This document shows positions 56,733 to 64,000 of a stretch of DNA of 64,000 nucleotides, piece by piece (position 1 is the first letter of the stretch; each line of letters begins with the position of its first letter). The DNA comes from Kordiimonas aquimaris (GTDB lineage Bacteria > Pseudomonadota > Alphaproteobacteria > Sphingomonadales > Kordiimonadaceae). The position numbers and the translations under genes were made by a program. Below the pieces are notes generated by a model. It saw nothing but the letters and a program-made list of their open reading frames with translations. It made no database searches and was not told where the DNA came from. The DNA is taken from NCBI RefSeq assembly GCF_025574485.1, contig NZ_JAOBPO010000004.1, positions 186,001-250,000 of the forward strand. Reading direction: 5' to 3'.

Positions 56733-57194
56733 ATGGAGTTGTCATTGAACTGGATGATTGATAACGCGCACTGGCTTTGGTGGTCTGCAGGCGTTCTGTT
56801 ACTGGCAGGTGAAATGCTTGTGCCAGGTGTTTACCTTTTGTGGCTTGGTGCTGCATCGGCTCTTACAGGTGTTGTCGCATGGATGTTGCCATCGCTTGGT
56901 TTTGCCGGGCACGGCCTTATCTTTGCCGCCTTGGCGACCATTTCAATATATGTGGGCAATCGTTTCGTTTATAAACAAAGTTCGGACACTCATGAAACTG
57001 AAGTTAATGTTAACGAGAGGCGCTTTGTAGGTAAGCGTTTTGTTGTGGTTGAGGCCATAAAAAATGGCCGCGGGCATGTGCAGGTGGGAGATAGTCGTTG
57101 GCTTGCAGAAGGCCCTGATGCCGCAAAAGGTGCGCAAGTACATGTTACTGCTGTTGATGGAACAGTTTTGGTGGTAGAACCTGTTAAAGGCTAA
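56733..57194 (+). CDS. NfeD family membrane protein (YbbK-like)
   Basis: A 153-residue partner of SPFH proteins with three membrane helices in the first 80 residues (HWLWWSAGVLLLAGEMLVPGVYLLWLG in pieces) and a C-terminal OB-fold domain (about 90-150: VGKRFVVVEAIKNGRGHVQVGDSRW, in pieces, and GTVLVVEP). AAAGGAG precedes the ATG. It lies 31 bases after qmcA, the usual pair that is thought to organise membrane microdomains or assist membrane-protein quality control. Confidence 0.93.
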   Translation: MELSLNWMIDNAHWLWWSAGVLLLAGEMLVPGVYLLWLGAASALTGVVAWMLPSLGFAGHGLIFAALATISIYVGNRFVYKQSSDTHETEVNVNERRFVGKRFVVVEAIKNGRGHVQVGDSRWLAEGPDAAKGAQVHVTAVDGTVLVVEPVKG

Positions 57195-57211
57195 CAGGAC
57201 CAACACACTAA

Positions 57212-58516
57212 ATGACTATAGCTAATTTTTTGAAGGCAAGCGTCGCAAGATGGCTTAGCAGCGAAAAGCGGTTAAAATTTGCCCGCTTCAGGACAGAACT
57301 TGTGCGCAAGGTAAGGCGTGCAGACCATATCATATATTATTTTCATAGAGCGGATGACCCATACTGTCAGTTGATGGTACAAGTGCTGCCTGATATTGCG
57401 TCACGGTTTAATGTAGTGATTAAGCCACTCGTGGTCGAAAAACTACCTGCTAACATGTACCCAGACCCGCAGCGTTATGAAGCTTATACAATCCTGGACG
57501 CCAGCCGTTTGGCGCGCCTTTACGGCTTGGGTTTTTCGTTGTCAGCAACGGTGCCGGACCGGTTGGCTGTAGGAATGGCAAATCGATTTCTTGCTAGCAG
57601 GCAATCTGATCCTGCTTTCTTCACTTTAGCAGAGGAAATCGGTGCTGCATTATGGCGGCAGGATCTGGCGACTGTACGCAATATGTGTTCAATAGCGGAT
57701 GTTTCTGAGGACACTTTGACTGAAAACGAGAAGAAACTCCATGAACTGGGCCATTATGCCAGCGCATGCCTGAGTTACGGCGGCGAGTTTTATGTAGGCG
57801 TCGACCGTCTTGATCATCTGGAGCGACGATTGAACGCGCTCGGTCTGGGGGATGATGAGACCGGCTACGAAATACATCGGTTGTGGCGGTATGATCTGGA
57901 AGAGCTTGAACGGTCTGTTTCTGCCAAAACCGTTGAGGTATTTTTCTCTGTCCGAAGCCCGTTTAGTTATGTTGGTTTGGAACTTATTTCTGAGCTCGCC
58001 GAAAAAACGGGAGTAAGGTTATTGTTAAAGCCAGTACTGCCAATGATGATGCGTGGTATGAAAGTGCCGCCAGCGAAGCGTGGTTATATTTTTCAGGACA
58101 CCGCGCGTGAAGCGCGATTAGAAGGTGTGGCTTTTGGCAAGGTAGTGGACCCACTCGGTGAAGCGACTTGGCGCGCAATGCAAATAGGGTATGCGTTGCA
58201 GGACCTCGAAAAGGATGGCCAATATGAAAGTGGGAAAGCGCTGACTTTTTTCCGTACATGTATGCGTGCCGTGTGGTCAGAAGGTGTGGATGCTTCAACG
58301 GATAAAGGTATGGCACAAATTCTGGTAAAATCTGGTCTTGCTACCGATTTTGAAAAACAGGCTTTGTCACGGGAAGAAACCAAACGGCGTGCTGAGCTGA
58401 ACAAGAATGAAATGTTTCGCTATGGCAGTTGGGGCGTTCCGACTTTTCGCGTTGAAGGTGAAACTGTGTGGGGCCAGGACAGGATGTGGGCTATTGTGGA
58501 TGCGTTGAAGCAATAG
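57212..58516 (+). CDS. Double DsbA-fold protein (HCCA isomerase/DsbA-like)
   Basis: A 434-residue cytosolic protein with two DsbA/2-hydroxychromene-2-carboxylate isomerase-type thioredoxin domains. The N-terminal half has HIIYYFHRADDPYCQLMVQVLP (in pieces; C52 with Asp in the position of the first active-site cysteine). The C-terminal half (from about 235) has VEVFFSVRSPFSYVGLELI, where Ser replaces the CxxC, then KVPPAKRGYIFQDTAREA, and ends SWGVPTFRVEGETVWGQDRM. This C-terminal half is close to glutathione-dependent HCCA isomerases. Reaction and substrate are unknown. It follows nfeD by 17 bases and may be cotranscribed. Confidence 0.78.
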   Translation: MTIANFLKASVARWLSSEKRLKFARFRTELVRKVRRADHIIYYFHRADDPYCQLMVQVLPDIASRFNVVIKPLVVEKLPANMYPDPQRYEAYTILDASRLARLYGLGFSLSATVPDRLAVGMANRFLASRQSDPAFFTLAEEIGAALWRQDLATVRNMCSIADVSEDTLTENEKKLHELGHYASACLSYGGEFYVGVDRLDHLERRLNALGLGDDETGYEIHRLWRYDLEELERSVSAKTVEVFFSVRSPFSYVGLELISELAEKTGVRLLLKPVLPMMMRGMKVPPAKRGYIFQDTAREARLEGVAFGKVVDPLGEATWRAMQIGYALQDLEKDGQYESGKALTFFRTCMRAVWSEGVDASTDKGMAQILVKSGLATDFEKQALSREETKRRAELNKNEMFRYGSWGVPTFRVEGETVWGQDRMWAIVDALKQ

Positions 58517-58650
58517 CATTGCAATTGAAATAGAGAATAAACTTTAGTTTATTTCGACTGGCTACAGATTGACTGCTAATGCAATCTGGATATGCTGCGG
58601 GCTACTTAAGTTAAGTTTCAAATGATAATATAAATGGGGATAGGATAATC

Positions 58651-60366
58651 ATGAAAAAACAACTTCATTTAGCTTTAAGGGCTGGAGGCTTCCTAACCGG
58701 AATGCTCGCTCTTAGTGCCTGTGCTTCTTATAGCACGACAAATAGTGATGTTGCATATGTAGAGCCAGGTGCAACTTCGGAACAACAAAACATTGATCGC
58801 GCATTTTTCAGTGCTGATCGGATTAAGGCGGATGTTACCTTTTTATCGCAGGATTTATTGCGTGGCCGTGATACCGGTTCTGAAGGGCACCGAATTGCTG
58901 CTCATTATGTTGCCGCTGAATTTGCTCGTCTAGGTGTTGCTCCGATGGGTGATAATGGCGGTTACTTCCAGGAAGTACCTATGCGCAAGGCAAAGGTGAA
59001 TGTTGATACGGCAGCAATGACTGTGCGTAACGGCGACGAGACATTGGAGTTGGAGCTCGGCGACGATTTCTTTATGTCTGGCAGTGTTAAAAACCCGTCA
59101 GGGGAAGTGTCGGCTGACGTTGTTTTTGTTGGTTACGGTGTCCACGCACCGGACCTGGGTCATGATGATTTGGCAGGCCTTGATCTGAGTGGCAAGATCG
59201 TTGTTGCTTTATCAGGTGCGCCGTCAACGTTTAATACTGAAATTAGAGCACATCATGGTTCGGGTGCAACAAAGCTGAAAGCGATAGAAGAGCGCGGAGC
59301 TGTCGGTATCATTACATTCAATAGTGCGTCAGATGAAAAGCGCCGCCCATTTGCAAGTTTTAAACGGTTTCTTGGGCGTGAAAGCTTTGATTGGATTGCA
59401 CCAGATAGCGATGCGTCTGAAGCGGGCTCCGTAAAAGCGACAGCAGCCATCAGCCATGATGTGGCGCGCAAACTGTTTGCTGGGTCATCCAGTTCATTAG
59501 ACGATGTGCTAGCTCAAGCAGATACAGGCAAAGTGGACGGGTTTGACTTAACCGCCAACGTAACAATGAAACGTGAAAGTATTCTAACCGATCCATTTGA
59601 TACACCAAATGTTGTTGCGGTTCTTGAAGGCTCCGACGCTAACCTTAAGTCTGAATATGTTGTTTTATCTGCTCATCTAGACCATATCGGCGTTAGTGAG
59701 AACGCGAAAGGCGACGATAAGATCAATAATGGCGCACTGGATAATGCTTCCGGTGTTTCAACATTGCTTGAAGTGGCAAGAGCCTATGTTGCAGGCGGCG
59801 AAAGGCCAAAGCGTTCTATTTTGTTTACGATTGTAACAGGGGAAGAACGTGGCTTGTTGGGTGCTGAATACTTTGCGCATTATCCAACTGTTGAGAAGCC
59901 AGCCATTGTTGCAAATGTGAATCTGGACATGCCTTTGCTTTTGTATGATTTCACGGACGTTGTTGCGTTCGGTGCTGAACGCAGCAGTCTTGGTCCTATT
60001 ACCGAAGCAGCACTTGCGAAGCTCGATGTCGCACTTAGCCCAGATCCTATCCCACAAGAAGGTATTTTTACGCGTAGCGATCATTACCGGTTTGTGCAGC
60101 AGGGTGTGCCGTCGGTATTTTTGATGACGGGATGGAACAAAGGACTTGGTGGGAAAGATGGTGGTAAGATATTCCAGCAATTCCTTAGTAAGACATACCA
60201 TTCGCCTGCAGATGATATAACGCAGGATATTGATTTCGATGCCGGGGCTAAGTTTGCTTATGCTAATTGGTTGATCGCAAGCGATATCGCTAATGCACCA
60301 AAGAGACCAACCTGGAATGAAGGTGATTTCTTCGGTCGTACGTTTGCCGGTAGCCGTAAGAAATAA
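58651..60366 (+). CDS. M28 family zinc aminopeptidase, lipoprotein
   Basis: A 571-residue secreted aminopeptidase. The lipoprotein signal peptide ends in ALSAC with lipid cysteine C24. The two-zinc M28 site is complete: LSAHLDHIG, NGALDNASG, TGEERGLLGAE, VNLDMPL and the late histidine in YHSPADDI. A PA domain is inserted between residues about 110 and 270 (GYGVHAPDLGHDDLAGLDLSGKIVV in pieces; ERGAVGIITFNS). It would trim peptides in the periplasm or at the outer membrane. A strong terminator follows. Confidence 0.92.
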   Translation: MKKQLHLALRAGGFLTGMLALSACASYSTTNSDVAYVEPGATSEQQNIDRAFFSADRIKADVTFLSQDLLRGRDTGSEGHRIAAHYVAAEFARLGVAPMGDNGGYFQEVPMRKAKVNVDTAAMTVRNGDETLELELGDDFFMSGSVKNPSGEVSADVVFVGYGVHAPDLGHDDLAGLDLSGKIVVALSGAPSTFNTEIRAHHGSGATKLKAIEERGAVGIITFNSASDEKRRPFASFKRFLGRESFDWIAPDSDASEAGSVKATAAISHDVARKLFAGSSSSLDDVLAQADTGKVDGFDLTANVTMKRESILTDPFDTPNVVAVLEGSDANLKSEYVVLSAHLDHIGVSENAKGDDKINNGALDNASGVSTLLEVARAYVAGGERPKRSILFTIVTGEERGLLGAEYFAHYPTVEKPAIVANVNLDMPLLLYDFTDVVAFGAERSSLGPITEAALAKLDVALSPDPIPQEGIFTRSDHYRFVQQGVPSVFLMTGWNKGLGGKDGGKIFQQFLSKTYHSPADDITQDIDFDAGAKFAYANWLIASDIANAPKRPTWNEGDFFGRTFAGSRKK

Positions 60367-60382
60367 CTGATAAATTAAGCTC

Positions 60383-60413
60383 AAAAAGCGCTACCACTGG
60401 TGGCGCTTTTTTT
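60383..60413 (+). terminator. Rho-independent terminator after the M28 peptidase gene
   Basis: Twelve-pair stem AAAGCGCTACCA/TGGTGGCGCTTT (one wobble) with a CTGG-region loop, ending in seven T, 17 bases after the stop. Confidence 0.9.
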
Positions 60414-60492
60414 GTGGGCTTGGCAGTGTTGATGCACTTGTGTAACCATTGACGTTAAGAAGTATGGACCGATTTAACGGGGAGTTGGCGGA

Positions 60493-60810
60493 ATGACAAA
60501 GCAGACAAGTGACAATGCCGCGGCAGACAGTGAAGCCGCCAAAGCTTATTGGCGCGCGAACATAAGACTGCTGCTGGGCCTGCTCGTCGTATGGTTTGCC
60601 GTATCATTTGGTGCCGGTATTTTGTTTGCTGATGTTCTAAATGATTTTACGTTTATTGGCTTTCCTCTCGGTTTCTGGTTTGCACAGCAAGGTTCAATAT
60701 ACGTTTTCGTCATTTTAATTTTTGTATATACACGCAAAATGAAAGCTATTGAGCGTCGGTACGGTGTGGATGAACGAGATGAGGGTGACGATACAGGAGA
60801 TGTGACGTGA
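60493..60810 (+). CDS. DUF4212 small subunit of a sodium/solute symporter
   Basis: A 105-residue membrane protein with two helices (about 25-47 and 60-82) and the family segments AYWRANIRLLLGLLVVWFAVSFGAGILF (in pieces) and GFPLGFWFAQQGSIYVFVILIFVY. DUF4212 genes lie directly before a VC_2705-type sodium/solute symporter, and the pair probably forms one transporter. The stop overlaps the symporter GTG start (GTGA). GGGGAG precedes the ATG. Confidence 0.9.
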   Translation: MTKQTSDNAAADSEAAKAYWRANIRLLLGLLVVWFAVSFGAGILFADVLNDFTFIGFPLGFWFAQQGSIYVFVILIFVYTRKMKAIERRYGVDERDEGDDTGDVT

Positions 60811-62600
60811 GTACACAGCTTCTAACATACCTTACTGTTGGCTTTTCATTTGTGCTCTACATTGGCATTGCTGTTTGGTCTCGCGCCGGTTCAACAAAAG
60901 ATTTCTATGTTGCCGGTGGCGGTGTGCATCCCATTGCTAACGGCATGGCAACAGCAGCTGACTGGATGAGCGCAGCTTCATTCATTTCAATGGCTGGCAT
61001 CATTGCTTTTGCGGGCTATGACGGGTCTGTTTACCTCATGGGATGGACAGGTGGCTATGTATTGCTTGCATTGTTGTTGGCGCCGTATTTGCGCAAATTT
61101 GGCCAATATACAGTGCCTGACTTTATTGGTGAACGATACTATTCAGGTACGGCGCGTGTCGTTGCTGTTGTATGCTTGATTGCAATCTCGTTTACTTATA
61201 TTGCGGGGCAGATGCGGGGTGTTGGTGTTGTTTTCTCGCATTTCCTAAATATCCCTATAACGATGGGTGTTCTTGTAGGCATGGCCGTTGTATTCTTTTA
61301 TGCCGTTCTGGGAGGCATGAAAGGCATCACTTACACGCAGGTTGCGCAGTACTGCGTATTGATTTTTGCTTACATGACACCGGCAATTTTTATCTCAATG
61401 CTGATTACGGGCAACCCTGTTCCGCAAGCTGGCTTAGGTTCGGAGGTGCTGGACGGCTCTGGCCTGACTGTACTTGAAAAACTTGACGCGACACTTCTCG
61501 ACCTTGGCTTCACGGCCTATACATTACCGTCCAAGTCTATGATCGACATATTTGCTATTACGCTGGCTCTAATGGTTGGTACAGCAGGCTTGCCGCATGT
61601 GATTGTGCGATTTTTCACTGTACCAAAAGTTTCTGATGCACGTGTTTCCGCTGGTTATGCGCTTGTGTTCATTGCTTTACTTTATACAACAGCGCCTGCT
61701 GTTGGTGCTTTCGCGCGTATTAATTTTATTGAGACAGTGAATGGCTCAACGTATGCACAAAGTGAAGATCAAGGTGGCACGCCGCAATTCTTCAAAACGT
61801 TTGAAGATATTGGATTGATTGGCTGGGTTGATAAAAACAGCGATGGCATCGTTCAATACGGACCCGGCGCACCATTTGATGGGCGTGCAGAATATACAGG
61901 CGAGCGGGGGCAGAGTGGTGAACGTTTGCTTACAAATAACCCAACAGCTAACCATAATGAAGTGAATGTTGACCGAGATATAATGGTGCTCGCAAACCCT
62001 GAGATTGCGAAATTGCCTGGTTGGGTTATTGCACTGGTTGCAGCAGGAGGAATTGCAGCCGCACTTTCAACCGCAGCTGGCTTGCTTCTGGTTATTTCAT
62101 CGTCAATCAGTCATGACCTGCTGAAGAAAACCTTCATGCCTGATATAACAGATAAAATGGAACTGCTCGCAGCCCGCGGCGCTGCTGTACTTGCTATTGC
62201 TGTTGCCGGTTATCTAGGAATAAATCCACCGGGATTTGTTGCACAAGTTGTTGCTCTTGCATTTGGTTTGGCTGCGTCTTCGCTTTTCCCAGCGATTTTG
62301 ATGGGTATATTCATGAAACATATGAACCGTGAAGGTGCAATTGCAGGCATGGTTTCAGGTCTGTTGTTCACAGTTTCCTATATCGCTTATTTCAAGTCTG
62401 ACTGGTTTGGCGCTGTGAATACCGCCGAGCACTGGATGCTTGGTATTTCGCCGGAAGGTATTGGTTCGATCGGGATGGTTATTAATTTTGTGGTTGCGAT
62501 GACCGTTGCCCGGTTTACCAAGGCAACACCTGCATCCGTGCAAGCTCTTGTGGATGATATTCGTATTCCAGCTGGTGCAGGAAGTGCGCAAAAGCACTAA
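60807..62600 (+). CDS. Sodium/solute symporter, VC_2705/ActP-like
   Basis: A 597-residue SSS-family transporter with about thirteen helices. Typical segments are DFYVAGGGVHPIANGMATAADWMSAASFI (in pieces), GQYTVPDFIGERYYSGTARVVAVVC, AALSTAAGLLLVISSSISHDLLKK and the inserted periplasmic or cytosolic loop near residues 300-380. The subgroup resembles acetate/short-chain carboxylate permeases (ActP) and is linked to DUF4212; the solute is unproven but a small carboxylate is plausible. The start is the GTG at 60807, coupled to the previous gene. Confidence 0.92.
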   Translation: MSTQLLTYLTVGFSFVLYIGIAVWSRAGSTKDFYVAGGGVHPIANGMATAADWMSAASFISMAGIIAFAGYDGSVYLMGWTGGYVLLALLLAPYLRKFGQYTVPDFIGERYYSGTARVVAVVCLIAISFTYIAGQMRGVGVVFSHFLNIPITMGVLVGMAVVFFYAVLGGMKGITYTQVAQYCVLIFAYMTPAIFISMLITGNPVPQAGLGSEVLDGSGLTVLEKLDATLLDLGFTAYTLPSKSMIDIFAITLALMVGTAGLPHVIVRFFTVPKVSDARVSAGYALVFIALLYTTAPAVGAFARINFIETVNGSTYAQSEDQGGTPQFFKTFEDIGLIGWVDKNSDGIVQYGPGAPFDGRAEYTGERGQSGERLLTNNPTANHNEVNVDRDIMVLANPEIAKLPGWVIALVAAGGIAAALSTAAGLLLVISSSISHDLLKKTFMPDITDKMELLAARGAAVLAIAVAGYLGINPPGFVAQVVALAFGLAASSLFPAILMGIFMKHMNREGAIAGMVSGLLFTVSYIAYFKSDWFGAVNTAEHWMLGISPEGIGSIGMVINFVVAMTVARFTKATPASVQALVDDIRIPAGAGSAQKH

Positions 62601-62626
62601 AAATCCCTGCACTAATGCTTGGTATA

Positions 62627-62818
62627 TTATTTGATCTCAAGGCCTGGATATTTAGCCGCAACTTGCTGCTTTGCTTCGTCGCGCATTTTGTTAATATCAT
62701 CTTGCGTTATGGTGCCGCCACGGCCAGATGCGATAAGCATTCTTTCTAGTAAGCCAACGCGAATTTCCAGTTCAATGACTGTGTGGGCAAAATTAATCTC
62801 GCCTTCTTTTTTACTCAT
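62627..62818 (-). CDS. Small helical protein, unknown function
   Basis: A 63-residue protein (MSKKEGEINFAHTVIELEIR at the start) with a predicted amphipathic helix ELEIRVGLLERMLIASG and a second helix DINKMRDEAKQQVAAK. It has a ribosome-binding site (AGGAAATAAAA then ATG). No family recognised; a short coiled-coil adaptor is conceivable. It is convergent with the symporter gene and downstream of rnhA on the same strand. Confidence 0.6.
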   Translation of the reverse strand: MSKKEGEINFAHTVIELEIRVGLLERMLIASGRGGTITQDDINKMRDEAKQQVAAKYPGLEIK

Positions 62819-62911
62819 TTTTATTTCCTGATTTATAATTAATGTTACTTCAAAACTTTGGTTGGTCTTGTTTGCGCGCGAATCTATAAAACATATCTAT
62901 AATTACGCAAA

Positions 62912-63373
62912 TTAAATATCGCCCTTATACAGTGACATGCCTTGGTTTGCGAGAGCATCAGCTCGTTCGTTTTCTGGATTGCCGGCATGGCCTTTTACCC
63001 ATTTCCAATCAATGTCATGATTAGCAGATACATCGTCGAGCATGCGCCATAAGTCTTCATTTTTCACTGGCTTTTTCGCAGCTGTTTTCCACCCTTTGGC
63101 TTTCCAGCCAATGATCCATTTGGTTATGCCGTCTTTCACATATGTGCTGTCAGTGTATAGTTCCACCTTGCAGCGCCTTTTGAGAGCACGCAAACCTTCA
63201 ATCGCGGCTGTCAACTCCATCCTGTTATTTGTGGTTTCAAACTCGCCGCCTGTGAGCTCTTTTTCATTTTCGCCGTACAGCATCAATACACCCCAACCGC
63301 CTGGGCCTGGATTGCCAGAACAAGCACCGTCAGTATAAATTTGAACAGTATTATTTATTGGCTTAGACGACAT
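62912..63373 (-). CDS. rnhA: Ribonuclease HI
   Basis: Endonuclease that cuts RNA in RNA-DNA hybrids, 153 residues. The catalytic acidic set is visible in [40 protein letters not shown] and [10 protein letters not shown], and the basic helix [15 protein letters not shown] is the substrate handle. The ATG at 63373 (MSSKPINN) is chosen; another at 63385 is possible. Either start lies inside the 3' end of the homoserine kinase gene, so the two are translationally coupled. Confidence 0.95.
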   Translation of the reverse strand: MSSKPINNTVQIYTDGACSGNPGPGGWGVLMLYGENEKELTGGEFETTNNRMELTAAIEGLRALKRRCKVELYTDSTYVKDGITKWIIGWKAKGWKTAAKKPVKNEDLWRMLDDVSANHDIDWKWVKGHAGNPENERADALANQGMSLYKGDI

Positions 63374-64000
63374 ATGTAGCGGCATCTTTCACGTTTTGAT
63401 GGAAGGATAGTTTTGCAAGATATTCAATCGGGTCTTTAGGGCGTACAACCGCACCTTCAACAGGATTAAGCCAATCATAAAGGCGCGTCAGCAGGAAGCG
63501 TAAGGCAGCACCGCGGCATAAGATAGGCAAGGCTGACACTTCTGCGCCAGAAAGAGAGCGCGTAGCATCATACATCTCAATCAACCGTTTGGCCTTTTCC
63601 GGCACAAAGCGTTGCTGGCTATCGAAACACCATGCATTGAGGCATACAGCAATGTCGTAAGCTAGAGTATCTGTGCAGGCGAAATAGAAATCGATCACGC
63701 CTGTAATTTCATGTCCAGTAAAGAGCACATTGTCAGGAAATAAGTCAGCATGAATGGGACCGGTTGGCAGGTTTTCAGGCCAATGCGTAGACAAGTATTC
63801 TATTTCATCATGAATAATTTTGGACAAGCCAGGTTTCACGGTATCTGCTTTGTCCCCAATATCACGTATGAGTTTCTGCCATCCTGAAATGGATAAATCA
63901 TTGCGGCGTACCTGTTTGAAACTGCTTAATGAGCTATGCATCCTGGCCATCATGGTGCCAAGAGCAGCACAATGTTGCTTATCGGGGTCATCTGTACTTA
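63363..64000 (-). CDS. thrB: Homoserine kinase, ThrB type II (5' part outside window)
   Basis: Homoserine kinase of the aminoglycoside-phosphotransferase-like class. Visible features are the catalytic loop [31 protein letters not shown] (in pieces: HADLFPDN brings the catalytic Asp, VIDF the metal-binding Asp) and the C-terminal [20 protein letters not shown]. The frame is open to the right edge and reads back as [21 protein letters not shown], so the ATG at 63953 is internal and about a third of the protein is missing. It makes O-phosphohomoserine for the threonine synthase encoded at 49.9 kb. Confidence 0.92.
   Translation of the reverse strand, partial: STDDPDKQHCAALGTMMARMHSSLSSFKQVRRNDLSISGWQKLIRDIGDKADTVKPGLSKIIHDEIEYLSTHWPENLPTGPIHADLFPDNVLFTGHEITGVIDFYFACTDTLAYDIAVCLNAWCFDSQQRFVPEKAKRLIEMYDATRSLSGAEVSALPILCRGAALRFLLTRLYDWLNPVEGAVVRPKDPIEYLAKLSFHQNVKDAATYVV

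Noticed and set aside
59758-60384. Open frame of 208 codons antisense to the M28 peptidase gene
   Set aside because: No recognisable domain or ribosome-binding site, and it lies wholly opposite a well-supported gene.

Overview
The window reads as a chromosomal stretch of a Gram-negative, aerobic, heterotrophic alphaproteobacterium. The strongest indication is the cytochrome c oxidase block coxB-coxA-ctaB-(small coxF-like ORF)-ctaG-coxC-DUF983-SURF1-thrC-M16 peptidase, which is a characteristic alphaproteobacterial gene order. An Oar-like TonB receptor, spinster-type MFS transporter and five PAS_5/DUF1457 proteins also fit marine alphaproteobacteria such as Kordiimonadales; that finer placement is an inference. 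No insertion sequence, phage gene, CRISPR array, integrase or rRNA was seen. Coding density is high, with genes on both strands in short operons.

Layout. 1-8.6 kb: truncated TonB-dependent receptor, RutR-like TetR regulator, a membrane-anchored YejM-like sulfatase-fold enzyme with an MFS transporter, and a lipoprotein dipeptidase. 8.6-11.4 kb: iron block feoB-feoA-dps with a candidate iron-responsive dyad. 11.5-21.5 kb: orphan HExxH protein behind an aspartate-type aminotransferase, a structured non-coding gap, a TorF-type outer membrane protein, uvrB, and small metabolic, envelope and unknown genes. 21.5-26.4 kb: a periplasmic molybdenum hydroxylase locus with one [2Fe-2S] subunit and two tandem large subunits that share a near-perfect 448-bp tract. 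26.5-32.4 kb: glutamate-cysteine ligase, thiol dioxygenase, rsmE, a MerR/methyltransferase divergent pair with a classical 19-bp-spacer promoter, ubiA and ppa. 32.4-38.9 kb: serine hydrolase, DUF418 protein, a VOC/GST/WYL-regulator module with a palindromic operator, and a two-subunit 3-oxoacid CoA-transferase. 38.9-41.7 kb: four PAS_5 proteins around tRNA-Thr(UGU). 41.7-43.2 kb: tldD. 43.5-52.6 kb: the cox-thrC-M16 block. 52.7-64 kb: a fifth PAS_5 protein, YqgE, an orphan DsbD-N domain protein, peroxiredoxin, qmcA/nfeD, a double DsbA-fold protein, M28 peptidase, DUF4212/solute symporter, rnhA and the 3' part of thrB.

Functional threads: aerobic respiration and its assembly factors (haem O synthesis, copper delivery, SURF1, ubiquinone prenylation); thiol and redox handling (glutathione synthesis, cysteine or mercaptopropionate dioxygenase, GSTs, peroxiredoxin, DsbA/DsbD-like proteins); peptide salvage (dipeptidase, M28, M16, TldD); iron uptake and storage. 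The most distinctive signals are the gene-conversion tract in the molybdenum hydroxylase pair, the PAS_5 expansion, the dioxygenase between rsmE and the glutamate-cysteine ligase gene, and several compact regulatory palindromes. Start codons were re-chosen where ribosome-binding sites and signal peptides favoured an internal start; family calls rest on motif recognition without database searches.
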